This document shows, piece by piece, positions 36,692 to 45,626 of a stretch of DNA of 64,000 nt. Source of the DNA: Spirochaetes bacterium GWE1_32_154 (lineage in GTDB: Bacteria; Spirochaetota; GWE2-31-10); contig MIAY01000021.1 in assembly GCA_001829315.1 (NCBI GenBank), positions 1-64,000 of the forward strand, given 5' to 3'. Under the pieces are notes generated by a model. It was given only the letters and a program-made list of their open reading frames with translations. It was not told the origin of the DNA and ran no database searches. Every line of letters starts with the position of its first letter. The stretch's first letter is position 1. The position numbers and the translations under genes are program-made.

Positions 36692-36763
36692 ATTTTCCCT
36701 CACTGAGTGTTTGTGAAGTATATAGCATTTCTTCAGGTATTAGTCGAGTGTGGTAAGGTCTCC

Positions 36764-37564
36764 TTATATTTTCGGTTTATCTTTAAACATCTTTTCGTGC
36801 ATGGAGTTAATATATATATCGTTTTCTATTAAGTCTTTGTTGTATTTTTTTTCCAGTTTATACATATAGATATCGTTATGTATATGTTCGGATATAATCG
36901 ATGACAATAGGCAGTTATCTGAAAAAGTACCGGAATAATTATCATTATCGCTTCCACTTGCAATGAGTGATTGTTTACAGTCCGAAACTAACATGATTCG
37001 CTTGTATGAGCTTTCTTTTATAAGCATTTTATCATTGTGATAGTATTCTACAGGTAAATTATCGATAGTATGTGTCTCAAATGAAAAAAGTATTATTCGT
37101 ACTGATCGTATACGGGCTGATTCAAACTCATTTTTAAAAATAGAAATATTAATATTTGTATTGATGTATAATTCGTTTTTTGCAGAATTTATCATATCTT
37201 TAATTTTATTGATAATGTTTTCATAGCCTGAAATATTCCAGAACTGATCGGTTTCGTTACTGCTGTTTATTTTAGAAAATGATTCTTTTAAACTGTCGAT
37301 ATTGTTATTTATTTCGTTTTGTAATTTATCGAATAAAATATCCGGTGACTGGGCTTTATATTCATTGGATTCTCCCGGTAATAAAAAAACAACGCCTTTC
37401 TGATAGAGAGAATTAAGTGCGATATACACTGAAGTTCTCGGCATATTTAAAATTTTTGCAATTTGCGATCCGTTTAATACCGGCGTTTTTACTAATGTGT
37501 AATATACAAGTGCTTCGGCTTTATTAAAACCTAGTTTTTGAAGTTTATCTATTAATTCTTCCAT
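36764..37564 (-). CDS. TrmB-family transcriptional regulator (copy 1)
   Basis: The 266-residue protein begins with a TrmB winged helix: KLGFNKAEALVYYTLVKTP, GSQIAKILNMPRTSVYIALNSLYQKGVV. A coiled coil (about 80-100) and an effector domain (SAKNELYINTNINISIF...) follow, with the pattern of PLD-like/TrmB ligand domains. TrmB proteins sense sugars and control maltose and maltodextrin genes in archaea and some bacteria. The gene is divergent from a lipoprotein and a large GH13 enzyme, across an intergenic region packed with palindromes, so it probably regulates them. Confidence 0.88.
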   Translation of the reverse strand: MEELIDKLQKLGFNKAEALVYYTLVKTPVLNGSQIAKILNMPRTSVYIALNSLYQKGVVFLLPGESNEYKAQSPDILFDKLQNEINNNIDSLKESFSKINSSNETDQFWNISGYENIINKIKDMINSAKNELYINTNINISIFKNEFESARIRSVRIILFSFETHTIDNLPVEYYHNDKMLIKESSYKRIMLVSDCKQSLIASGSDNDNYSGTFSDNCLLSSIISEHIHNDIYMYKLEKKYNKDLIENDIYINSMHEKMFKDKPKI

Positions 37565-37620
37565 TCATTTTCTCCGCAACGTGATTGTTTTAATCATATA
37601 ATAATCAAATTAAAAAATAA

Positions 37621-37709
37621 ATACTATTTTTGTAAAAAATAGTATTGACAATTTGTTTTTATGTTGTATATTTAATACAACAAATAAATGTAGTAAATTA
37701 TATACTACA
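37621..37709 (+). promoter_or_regulatory. Promoter with three palindromes controlling the GH13 lipoprotein operon
   Basis: The core promoter is TTGACA (37645-37650), a 16-bp spacer and TATATT (37667-37672). Three inverted repeats surround it. 37621-37645 has 11-bp arms (ATACTATTTTT and its complement) around GTA. 37663-37681 has GTTGTAT/ATACAAC with a 5-bp gap and covers the -10. 37689-37709 has TGTAGTA/TACTACA with a 7-bp gap. The TACT/AGTA half-sites resemble TrmB-type boxes, consistent with control by the adjacent regulator. Binding is inferred. Confidence 0.65.
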
Positions 37710-37725
37710 TAAAAAGGAGTCTGTT

Positions 37726-38352
37726 ATGAATATGAAGAGTTTTTTATTGTTCGTTGTTTTTACTGTTATTGGTGTTTTTTTTATTGGATGTGCTACTGCT
37801 GATGAAGTAAAAAAAGAAGTTGTAGTTGATGCAACTGATGATACGCCCGTTTCAACATTCAATTATTATTACACATTTGATCTTTCAGCTGCATCTGATG
37901 ATCTTGCTGATTTTGAATCACAAAGCAGTGCTGCGTGGATTACAAAAGCAATTTTAGATGCTGATGGATGTTCTGTTTATTTACTTGCAGATGCTGCAAC
38001 AGCATCCCCAATGACCAATAAATTATGGGGAACCGTATTGTATAAAATGACTAAAAATACTATTTCAGGTTTATATGAAGCTACTTTAAAACAAAGTGCT
38101 ACTACATACAACGAATGGGCAACCGGACCTGAAATTCTTAATTTAAAGATTGTGTTAGTTCAGAATTCTGATGTAGTAGCTTTTGAGGCAAATCCTGATA
38201 ATAACCCTTTTTACGGTTTTCCTAAAGGTATGGGGAATTTAGCTGTTGATTATAAAAAACTTGTTAAAGATACTACAACAACTTTTTTTAAGTTTGATAA
38301 TAATGCAATGACTACGACAGTATATGATGTCATGACAGTGACTTTGAAATAA
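37726..38352 (+). CDS. Small secreted lipoprotein upstream of the GH13 gene
   Basis: The ATG at 37726 follows AAAAGGAG; the frame open from 37645 overlaps the promoter and is not used. The 208-residue protein has a lipoprotein signal (FIGC, Cys22). The mature part is beta-rich and aromatic, beginning FNYYYTFDLSAASDDLADFE, with a WGTVLYKMTKNTISGLYEATL segment. That segment resembles starch-binding CBM-like or SusE/F-like modules, but no family is certain. It heads the operon with the multidomain GH13 lipoprotein, so a role in glucan capture at the cell surface is likely. Confidence 0.75.
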   Translation: MNMKSFLLFVVFTVIGVFFIGCATADEVKKEVVVDATDDTPVSTFNYYYTFDLSAASDDLADFESQSSAAWITKAILDADGCSVYLLADAATASPMTNKLWGTVLYKMTKNTISGLYEATLKQSATTYNEWATGPEILNLKIVLVQNSDVVAFEANPDNNPFYGFPKGMGNLAVDYKKLVKDTTTTFFKFDNNAMTTTVYDVMTVTLK

Positions 38353-38370
38353 TAAAATAAATATTTGGTC

Positions 38371-38408
38371 GGGGAAGTAAAATGTTATTTATTGCATTTT
38401 GCTTCCCC
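38371..38408 (+). terminator. Hairpin between the small lipoprotein and the GH13 gene
   Basis: GGGGAAG-T-AAAATG pairs with CATTTT-G-CTTCCCC around a 10-nt loop and is followed by ATTTTTATTG. The structure is a strong stem with a short T-run. It probably terminates part of the transcripts, giving more lipoprotein than enzyme. Confidence 0.75.
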
Positions 38409-38466
38409 ATTTTTATTGAGGCTTTATCACGAAGAATTGAAGCGTGATTACAGTCAGGAGGGAAAA

Positions 38467-41433
38467 ATGAAACGTAAATTAACACAATTATATATAATTG
38501 TATGTCTCGTATTTGTATTTTTTCTATCATGCACTAATGGTGATCAGGGTGATGTTGTGAAAGCACCTGAAGAAGAAGTTCCGGTGACCATAAAATTCTA
38601 TCCTGAGTATACACCAATCGGCGGTATGTTTAAAAACAGTGTTTCTGTAACTATTGCATCTGAGTTGAAAACTGCTAAAATATACTATACCAATGACGGT
38701 TCTACACCAACAGAGAAATCTATTGAATATAAAGAACCTTTTCAGTTAACTGAAACGACTGTAATACGAGCCGTTGCTATGTATAAGGATTTACACTATT
38801 ACAGTATGACTGCGTATGAAATTGACAATACCAATACAGTACCGGATATTTCAACCCACGTTGCATCACCTGAAAATAACTGGGGTGATGAAATAATCTA
38901 CATGATGATGTTGGACAGGTTTAATGATGGCGAAGCTGCAAATAATAATCAGGGTTCCGGTGAATATGGAACTGTTGAAGGCCTCTATAATGGTGGTGAT
39001 TTCAAGGGCATCAGTGAGAAACTTGATTATATAAAAAATCTTGGTGTAACAGCAATCTGGATAACGCCACCCGTTAAAAATCAGTATCACGACGGAAATC
39101 ATGCCGGATATCACGGATATTGGGCAAGTGATTTTTTAAATACAGACCCTCATTATGGTTCGATAGAAGAATATAAAAACTTTGTTGACCTTGCTCATTC
39201 AAAAGGATTGAAGGTTATACAGGACATCGTTGTTAATCATATTGCAGATTATTTTAAAGTTTCAACAACCGGTAAATATGATACTATAGCAAGTCGGTGG
39301 AGTATAAATAATTCCTCAATTCCATTAAAACAACCTGATAATTCTCCATGGACAATGAATAATCCTACGCTATTGACCGAAGATGAATTTAAATATTCAT
39401 CGTTCTATAATTGGAACCCGATGATTATGGATTACAATGATTACAATCAGATTCGAACGTATCAGGTTGGTGATCTGGATGATTTAAAAACGGATAATCC
39501 TGTCGTGAGGAGTTTGTTGCGGGGGTATTTCAGATACTGGATTGATAAAGTCGGAATCGACGGTTACCGGGTTGATACAGTCTATTATGTTGAGCCTGAA
39601 TTTTTTGCAGATTTTGTTAATTCAACGGAAACTGATAATTTAGGTGTCCGGGAATATGCAAAATCAAAAGGAAAAAATGATTTTATTGTATTCGGTGAAG
39701 CCTGGCATAGAGATGATGAAGTGTGTGCAGAATATACGAAAGGAACTGACGGTGATGCTCGCATGGACTCATTGATTTATTTTCCGTTAAATCTTGCGGT
39801 AAGAGATCTTGCTTCAGGTGAGAAAACATCATTAGTGACTGAAGTGTTAAATAAAAGGTATACGGTGGGGTATCAGAATCCTGATAAACTCGTAACGTTT
39901 GTAGATAATCATGACATGGAAAGATTATTAAATAAAACATCACCGGAAATGGTTAAGGCTGCTTATACAATAATTATGACGATTCCCGGAACTCCTCAGT
40001 TATACTATGGGCAGGAACAGGGATTTACGGTTGCACGGGCTGCAATGTTTGCAGGCGGGTTTAAAGATCATGGCCAGACAAACGCTTCTGATTTATTTAC
40101 TGAAAGTGGCGTGTGGTGGGATTATTATTCGGCACTTATTGAAATGAGAAAAAATAACAGAGTTCTTCGATACAATAATCTGAGTGTTATTAAAGACACT
40201 GATAATGGAGGCGGTATTTTTGCATACAGGCTGGTTGAAAAAGATAATGCAGGAAATGCGTTAACCGGTATCGATAAAAAAGCATTGGTGATTATTAATT
40301 CATCTGATAATCAAAAAACGCTGTATGTAAAAAGCGGCTTTCAAGCCGGGGACAAACTCGTTCTTATCAGCCCTTCAGTGAATCTAAATAGTCTTACTGA
40401 GATAATAGCACATGAAGACGGGTATATTTCAGTTGTTATCCCGTCACTTGCTTCAGGGGTTTATGTTTTAAAAGAAAATGGAGTCCCATATACAACTGAT
40501 AATAGAACAATAAATATAAGCACAACTTTTTCTGAACCCGTTTTTACCAGTACTATTATTTCCGGAACTTTAGAAAATGTAACGTTTCCTGTTGAAATTG
40601 AATTGTTGGTAGATGATAATGAAGATGCACCTCTTGATTCTTTTATTGTTAATGAATTGAGCTGGACTAAAACTGTCGATATCAGTTCAATTTCAAATGG
40701 ATTGCGTACAATGCGTGCGAAGATTAAAGGAACATCAGTGTATTCGGATAGTGTTACCTTTGAATATAAAAAACCGTATGAACTGGTTGCTCAAACTGAT
40801 GATCCTCTAGGTGATGATAATGGACCATCAGGAAAATATATTCAACCAACGGACAGTACTTTTGCCGGTAATATGCAGGATATTAAAAATGTGAAACTCT
40901 ATACTTCTGGTGGTGATTTAAAAATTGATATTATCATGAAAAATATTACAAGAGTTTGGAAACCGACGGTGAATCAGTTTGATCATGTTGCATTTTCAAT
41001 TTTTGTAAGTAAACCGGGTGATGTGAATGGTGTTAATTTTCAGCCATTGCATAATTTTACACTTCCCGATTCATTTAAGTGGAGTTATCTATTTAAAGCA
41101 GAAGGGTGGAGTACTGTTGGTTTTTCTTCAATAGATGCTACAATATCTAAAAATGGAACACCGATAAGCCCGGCTCCTTCCAGTAGTGTTAATTGGGCGT
41201 CAGATACCGAAAGTCTAAAAGCTGATGGTGTTATTACATTTACAATTAGTTCTCAATCAATTGGTAAACCACAATCATTATCGGGTTATAAAGTATATAT
41301 CAACACCTGGGATATTGATATGGGGAAACTACGTCAGATTTTTCCTGAAGCGAAAGCATATTCATTTGGCGGTGGAGAAATGGAAACAGATGCACTTATC
41401 ATGGATGAAACAGCAGTTATAACAATTCCATAA
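38467..41433 (+). CDS. Multidomain GH13 amylase-family lipoprotein
   Basis: The ATG at 38467 follows CAGGAGGG and gives 988 residues. Cys22 (FFLSC) is the lipidation site. Residues about 50-118 form a chitobiase-C-terminal-like module (IYYTNDGSTPTEKSIEY). The GH13 barrel has DIVVNH (253-258), GYRVDTVYY (Asp370 nucleophile), GEAW (Glu411) and VDNHD (479-483). A beta domain and an Ig-like region follow. About 775-985 resembles the glucodextranase C-terminal module (DDPLGDDNGPSGKYIQPTD). The enzyme is thus surface-anchored and glucan-binding. Its likely target is starch, pullulan or maltodextrin; specificity is not evident. Confidence 0.92.
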   Translation: MKRKLTQLYIIVCLVFVFFLSCTNGDQGDVVKAPEEEVPVTIKFYPEYTPIGGMFKNSVSVTIASELKTAKIYYTNDGSTPTEKSIEYKEPFQLTETTVIRAVAMYKDLHYYSMTAYEIDNTNTVPDISTHVASPENNWGDEIIYMMMLDRFNDGEAANNNQGSGEYGTVEGLYNGGDFKGISEKLDYIKNLGVTAIWITPPVKNQYHDGNHAGYHGYWASDFLNTDPHYGSIEEYKNFVDLAHSKGLKVIQDIVVNHIADYFKVSTTGKYDTIASRWSINNSSIPLKQPDNSPWTMNNPTLLTEDEFKYSSFYNWNPMIMDYNDYNQIRTYQVGDLDDLKTDNPVVRSLLRGYFRYWIDKVGIDGYRVDTVYYVEPEFFADFVNSTETDNLGVREYAKSKGKNDFIVFGEAWHRDDEVCAEYTKGTDGDARMDSLIYFPLNLAVRDLASGEKTSLVTEVLNKRYTVGYQNPDKLVTFVDNHDMERLLNKTSPEMVKAAYTIIMTIPGTPQLYYGQEQGFTVARAAMFAGGFKDHGQTNASDLFTESGVWWDYYSALIEMRKNNRVLRYNNLSVIKDTDNGGGIFAYRLVEKDNAGNALTGIDKKALVIINSSDNQKTLYVKSGFQAGDKLVLISPSVNLNSLTEIIAHEDGYISVVIPSLASGVYVLKENGVPYTTDNRTINISTTFSEPVFTSTIISGTLENVTFPVEIELLVDDNEDAPLDSFIVNELSWTKTVDISSISNGLRTMRAKIKGTSVYSDSVTFEYKKPYELVAQTDDPLGDDNGPSGKYIQPTDSTFAGNMQDIKNVKLYTSGGDLKIDIIMKNITRVWKPTVNQFDHVAFSIFVSKPGDVNGVNFQPLHNFTLPDSFKWSYLFKAEGWSTVGFSSIDATISKNGTPISPAPSSSVNWASDTESLKADGVITFTISSQSIGKPQSLSGYKVYINTWDIDMGKLRQIFPEAKAYSFGGGEMETDALIMDETAVITIP

Positions 41434-41453
41434 GGTTATAATATGATTCTTTT

Positions 41454-41481
41454 TAATGCAGACACATATGTGTCTGCATTA
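41454..41481. terminator. Perfect 28-bp palindrome between convergent genes
   Basis: TAATGCAGACACAT and its exact complement form a 14-bp stem with no loop bases beyond the turn, between the convergent GH13 and panE genes. There is no strong T-run on either side. A bidirectional terminator is the simplest reading. Confidence 0.6.
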
Positions 41482-41497
41482 CTTAATCACAATTCTG

Positions 41498-42415
41498 TTA
41501 TGCATTAATAAAACCGTAAACTTCTTCGGTAGTCTTAACACTGATACCAAATTCTTTACCCATTCTGATAATTGTCCCGCCGAAAATATCACGTTCATCA
41601 GGTTTATCTTTTTTTTCGAAATCTCTTTGAAATGATGTCTTTGTGTCGTAGGGGAATTTCTTCCATTTCATAAAAGAATCTTCAAGTATTGTTTCAGGTA
41701 GTTGTATGTTTTTTCTGACAGCTATTTCGTGTATTTCCTTCATTATATTCTTTACATAAAGAACAAGTTGAGGTGTATCGACTACTTCCCCGATTGTTTT
41801 GTTAGAGAACGCTGTTACCATCCCGTATGAGGCGATAAAAAGGAATTTACTCCATATTTCGGTATACGGGTTATCTGTCCAGTTATATTTAATACCGGAC
41901 TCATCAAAGAGTGTAAATATTTCAGGGTTTATAAAGTCGTTATCAGGATCTTTTCCAAAATGTATTATACCGTTTCCACCCCTTTGTGTGATTGTACCCG
42001 GTTTTTCAATATGCGTTCCAACATATACACAGGATGGGAAAACAACACATTCATTGAGAACTGATTTTACTCGAGTGTAAATATCCACTCCGTTTAGAAG
42101 GGGGAGTATCATAGTGTTTTTATTTACCTTTGGTTTTAATTGTATGAGAACATTGTCAAGATCATACGATTTTACGCAGATCAGGCAGAAATCAAGTTGA
42201 GGTAAATCATCAAATTGATCACTTGCTGTATCCGGATGGCAGGTAAATACTTTTTCATCTGTATCAATAATCAGCCCGTTTTTTTGAATTGCCCTTAGAT
42301 GTTCATTTCTTGCGATAAAATGAATGTTGTGTGTATTATCCTTTTCAATAAGTGACGCCAGCTTTCCGCCAAAATATCCTCCGACCCCGCCAATTCCTAT
42401 TACGCCTATTTTCAT
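41498..42415 (-). CDS. panE: 2-dehydropantoate 2-reductase family protein (ApbA/PanE)
   Basis: The 305-residue protein has an N-terminal Rossmann motif GVIGIGGVGGYFGGKL, FIARNEHLRAIQKNGL, CLICVKSYDLDNVL (the catalytic region lysine is typical) and LPLLNGVDI. A helical C-terminal domain contains the conserved WSKFLFIASYGMVTAFSNKTIGE. PanE reduces ketopantoate to pantoate in coenzyme A synthesis, but several paralogues with other substrates exist. It is monocistronic and convergent with the GH13 gene. Confidence 0.87.
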   Translation of the reverse strand: MKIGVIGIGGVGGYFGGKLASLIEKDNTHNIHFIARNEHLRAIQKNGLIIDTDEKVFTCHPDTASDQFDDLPQLDFCLICVKSYDLDNVLIQLKPKVNKNTMILPLLNGVDIYTRVKSVLNECVVFPSCVYVGTHIEKPGTITQRGGNGIIHFGKDPDNDFINPEIFTLFDESGIKYNWTDNPYTEIWSKFLFIASYGMVTAFSNKTIGEVVDTPQLVLYVKNIMKEIHEIAVRKNIQLPETILEDSFMKWKKFPYDTKTSFQRDFEKKDKPDERDIFGGTIIRMGKEFGISVKTTEEVYGFINA

Positions 42416-42517
42416 ATTTTACTCCTTACTTAATTTATTATTAAGTATGTTAAGTATATGTTAAGTTTTGAAGCGTGTCAAGTTTGAAATTAAGATTATT
42501 GGAATTAGTGTAATAAC

Positions 42518-42546
42518 TTGACATTGATAATAAAACACTATAGTAT
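42518..42546 (+). promoter_or_regulatory. Probable promoter of the dapB-GNAT unit
   Basis: TTGACA (42518-42523) is followed by TATAGT after 15 bp (42539-42544) or TAGTAT after 17 bp (42541-42546). It lies about 80 bp upstream of the chosen dapB start. Confidence 0.5.
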
Positions 42547-42625
42547 TCTGTAACTGAAAAAAAGTTAATGTTCGGTTGCAGAGTTGCCAACGGGAATTAA
42601 TGCAACAATGAAAAAGGAAATATAT

Positions 42626-43423
42626 ATGAAATTATTAATTATCGGACCGAATGGTAAAATGGGAAAAGCAATCGTACAAACTGCGTATAAAAATAAAGAT
42701 ATAACTATTGTTGGAGGTATTGCCCCAAGTAATAGAAGTTATATAAATAGTGACCTCGGCTATTTATGTGGTATCGGTACTCCGATTAACGCTTTGGTTT
42801 ATGATAATATTAACGATATAATTTCAAAAGCTGATTTAGTGGTAGATTGTACAATGCCTGACGTAAGTATCTCTGTATTAAAAGTATGTGTTGAACATAA
42901 TAAAGCATTCATTACTGGAACCACAGGTTTTAATGCTAGTGAAATGGAATATATCAAAGAGTCAGCTGAATGCATACCTCTTTTACTTGCTGCGAATACT
43001 TCAAAATTAACGCATATCTTTTATGCCCAGCTAATTAATGTTTGCAAAAGTATAAAAGAGTATGCTGACATAGATATAATTGATTATCATGACAATATGA
43101 AATTGGACGCTCCAAGTGGAACAGCAAAAGAAATAGCCAGGATGATAGCTAAAGAATTAAATTATGATGTAAATACTTGTTTCGAATATGGTCGGAACGC
43201 AAGAAAACGAAGAGGGAAAAATACTATTGCATTTAATTCGATAAGAAGCGGTGGAATATCCGGGGCAATCAAAGTAATATTTGGTTTTCAGGATGAAAAT
43301 ATAGAATTAAGTTTAAACATTTTTAATATGAATACTTTTGCAAAAGGTATTGTAGATGGCTGTTTGTATTTAAAAAATAAAGGAAACGGCTTATACGGAA
43401 TTGAAGAGGTTTTCAAAATTTAG
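42626..43423 (+). CDS. dapB: 4-hydroxy-tetrahydrodipicolinate reductase
   Basis: The ATG at 42626 follows AAAAAGGA; upstream in-frame ATGs (42584, 42608) lack a good site. The 265-residue protein has the nucleotide loop GPNGKMGKAI (7-16), VVDCTMPDVS, ITGTTGF (97-102) and the active-site stretch YHDNMKLDAPSGTA. The catalytic His and Lys (about 155 and 159) are kept, although the usual second His is Asp. The C-terminal half has RSGGISGAIKVIFGF. It acts in lysine/diaminopimelate synthesis. No other dap gene is adjacent. Confidence 0.85.
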   Translation: MKLLIIGPNGKMGKAIVQTAYKNKDITIVGGIAPSNRSYINSDLGYLCGIGTPINALVYDNINDIISKADLVVDCTMPDVSISVLKVCVEHNKAFITGTTGFNASEMEYIKESAECIPLLLAANTSKLTHIFYAQLINVCKSIKEYADIDIIDYHDNMKLDAPSGTAKEIARMIAKELNYDVNTCFEYGRNARKRRGKNTIAFNSIRSGGISGAIKVIFGFQDENIELSLNIFNMNTFAKGIVDGCLYLKNKGNGLYGIEEVFKI

Positions 43424-43454
43424 AATAATAAATATGAAATTATAAGGATGTGTT

Positions 43455-43949
43455 ATGGGTGATATGTTAGTTAAACTCTATGATTTGGATTTTTCAAAAA
43501 TATCAAAGGAAACATTTAGTGATGAAATCTCAATCGTAAGAGCTTTATCACCTGACAAACACAAAGTTTTAAGTTTCGTAAAAGAAAAATTCAGTGAGAA
43601 TTGGGTAAGCGAATGTGAAAAATCGTTTATGAATAATCCTATAAGCTGTTTTATTGCAGTAAAAGAGAAAAAAATTATCGGATTTGGATGTTATGATGCT
43701 ACCGCAAAAGGTTTTTTCGGGCCAACAGGCATAGAAGAAAAAAATAGAAATCAAGGAATAGGTGCAAAAATTCTATTATCATGCATGAAAGATATGTGGG
43801 ATCATGAATATGGATATGCAATAATTGGTTGGACATTTAAAGCACGAAAATTTTATGAAAAAATAGTTGGTGCAATAGAAATTGAAAATTCATTTCCGGG
43901 GATCTATAAAAGAATGATAGATTTTTGCGGTGATGTTGAAAAAAAATAA
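43455..43949 (+). CDS. GNAT-family N-acetyltransferase
   Basis: The 164-residue protein shows the GNAT core: ISCFIAVKEKKIIGFGCYDA (strands 3-4) and the acetyl-CoA loop EEKNRNQGIGAKILLSCMKDM (R/Q-x-x-G-x-G/A form), then AIIGWTFKARKFYEKIVGAIEI. The acceptor substrate is unknown. It follows dapB by 31 bp with a TAAGGATG site and may be co-transcribed. Downstream is a 440-bp non-coding region with an unusual base composition. Confidence 0.85.
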   Translation: MGDMLVKLYDLDFSKISKETFSDEISIVRALSPDKHKVLSFVKEKFSENWVSECEKSFMNNPISCFIAVKEKKIIGFGCYDATAKGFFGPTGIEEKNRNQGIGAKILLSCMKDMWDHEYGYAIIGWTFKARKFYEKIVGAIEIENSFPGIYKRMIDFCGDVEKK

Positions 43950-44389
43950 TAGAATATATTCACATACAATTTAATTTAAACGATAAATGTTATAATAAAT
44001 TTGAAGCTAACAACCGATTTAACACCGACCCGGCTATTGTCACACAAATTGCTGAAATTGTTTTTAGACATTCTAATTTTTTGTTAAACCGGAAAATTTC
44101 TTGTTAATCACGAAGAACCGGGCTGAAAACAGCAATTTATGCGCCAATGTACGCCTCGCGGGTTAATCGGGCGTCGATGCTGTAAAAAAAGATCGAAAAC
44201 CACCCCTGTCAAGTAGTAAACAATTTATAGACACCATTATTTTTTCTTTTCATTGACAGTGACGATAATTTTTCCTATCATTAACCTGATACAGTTTTTT
44301 ATAAAATAGATGAAACGCATTGTATCGGGCAGGAAAGAATAATCTTATTTTAATTGAGCTACAATAAAAATCAGTTTCAGGAGTACAAG
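43950..44389. other. Non-coding region with a GC-richer core and attC-like dyad
   Basis: No gene is supported. About 44000-44185 is richer in G and C than its surroundings. It starts GCTAACAACCGATTTAAC and ends GGTTAATCGGGCGTCGATGC, whose reverse complement shares CCGATT(T)AAC with the left end. Internal ACAGCA/TGCTGT arms (about 44128 and 44180) form a further hairpin. This layout recalls degenerate integron attC sites, but the boxes are imperfect. The rest holds the promoter region of the cyclase gene. Confidence 0.4.
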
Positions 44390-45358
44390 ATGAGTGATTT
44401 AAAAAGTGATGTACGAAAGTTATCAGCTATAATGTTTACCGATATTCATGGCTACAGCAGAATGATGCAGATAGATGAGAAAGAGACGATCAAATTACTG
44501 GATGAACACAACAGACTTTTATTTCCCATAATTGAAAAACATGGCGGTACAATTATAAAAACGGTAGGAGATGCAATACTGGCTGTTTTTGATAGTTGTA
44601 TTTCAGCAGTCGAGTCAGCTGTGCTGATTCAGGAAGCATTGTCACAGAGAGCTGTTGAGGAGAATGCTAAAGTTCTCCGGGTTCGGATCGGAATTCATTT
44701 AGGTGAGATTGTATATAAGGATAATGATGTTTTTGGAAATGGTGTCAACATTGCAGCAAGACTTCAGCCACTGGCAGATCCGGGCGGTATTTGTTTTTCG
44801 CAGTCTGTATTTGAACAGATCAGCAGTCATTATTCAGATAAAATAACCCGGGTCGGACCGGTAAATCTCAAGAATATTTCAGAGCCTCATGTTATTTACC
44901 GGATGCAGATCGAAGGATTTGATGTTAATACAGGTACTGATACATTGAAGTTCAATACCGCATTTGCTGAGGGACATAAAAAAAGTCCGGCGGGAAGTAG
45001 CACGAAAACGGATGTAACCCGGGAAGGATACAGGATTAATTCAACATTTGCGTCGGTACGAAAAACAGGTGTCTGGGCTATAGAATCGGTTATTATCGCA
45101 AAAGTTATATTTGGTGAAATGACGCTTGATTTTTCCATGATTGATTTAAATGGAAGAATTATTGAAATAGATGTTAAGATTATATGCGGTGAATTAAAAA
45201 TTATCCATAAAGGCTCGCAGAGTATTCTGGTTGATGTTGATGTTGCGATGGGTGATATTTCGGAGTGTAATGCCAGTGTTGATGAAAATACCGGCGTAAT
45301 TAAAGTAACCGGCAAAGTTATTATGGGGGCTGTTACGATTAATAGAAAAGATAATTAA
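44390..45358 (+). CDS. Class III cyclase fused to a LiaF-like C-terminal domain
   Basis: The ATG at 44390 follows CAGGAG, giving 322 residues. The N-terminal 175 residues are a soluble class III cyclase: LSAIMFTDIHGYSRMM (first metal Asp), GGTIIKTVGDAILAVF (second metal Asp) and FGNGVNIAARLQPLADPGG. After a linker, about 215-320 shows the repeated short beta-strand pattern of the LiaF/DUF1707-associated C-terminal domain (RKTGVWAIESVIIAKVIFGEM, then VDVKIICGELKI and VDVAMGDISE). That domain is linked to cell-envelope stress sensing in Gram-positives. No membrane helix is present. Pairing the two domains is unusual; the boundary is my estimate. Confidence 0.82.
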   Translation: MSDLKSDVRKLSAIMFTDIHGYSRMMQIDEKETIKLLDEHNRLLFPIIEKHGGTIIKTVGDAILAVFDSCISAVESAVLIQEALSQRAVEENAKVLRVRIGIHLGEIVYKDNDVFGNGVNIAARLQPLADPGGICFSQSVFEQISSHYSDKITRVGPVNLKNISEPHVIYRMQIEGFDVNTGTDTLKFNTAFAEGHKKSPAGSSTKTDVTREGYRINSTFASVRKTGVWAIESVIIAKVIFGEMTLDFSMIDLNGRIIEIDVKIICGELKIIHKGSQSILVDVDVAMGDISECNASVDENTGVIKVTGKVIMGAVTINRKDN

Positions 45359-45360
45359 AC

Positions 45361-45408
45361 GAGCCTCATGCAAAAAATCGAGAAAAAAAAGTTTTTTGCC
45401 TGAAACTC
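45361..45408. repeat. AGCCTCATGCAAAAA hairpin repeat (copy after the cyclase gene)
   Basis: GAGCCTCATGCAAAAAA pairs imperfectly with TTTTTTGCCTGAAACTC across an A-rich loop, immediately after the cyclase stop codon. It belongs to a dispersed family also seen at 47849-47902, 52674-52718 and 62301-62348. Confidence 0.7.
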
Positions 45409-45626
45409 TGACGTTTAAAAATAAAAATGCCGGAACAAATAAAGGATATATTTTATGTCCTGTGCTGTGTAAATAGTTTTATTAGTAATGCTTATTTGTC
45501 TATAAAAATATGCAGGGATATTGTATTTGATTGGTATTAAAGCTATACTTAAAAGTATGGAGTCGATTAAAAATCTTCTCTGAAAACCATTGCTTGACAT
45601 TACTGAATAAAAAAGGCGGTAATCAA

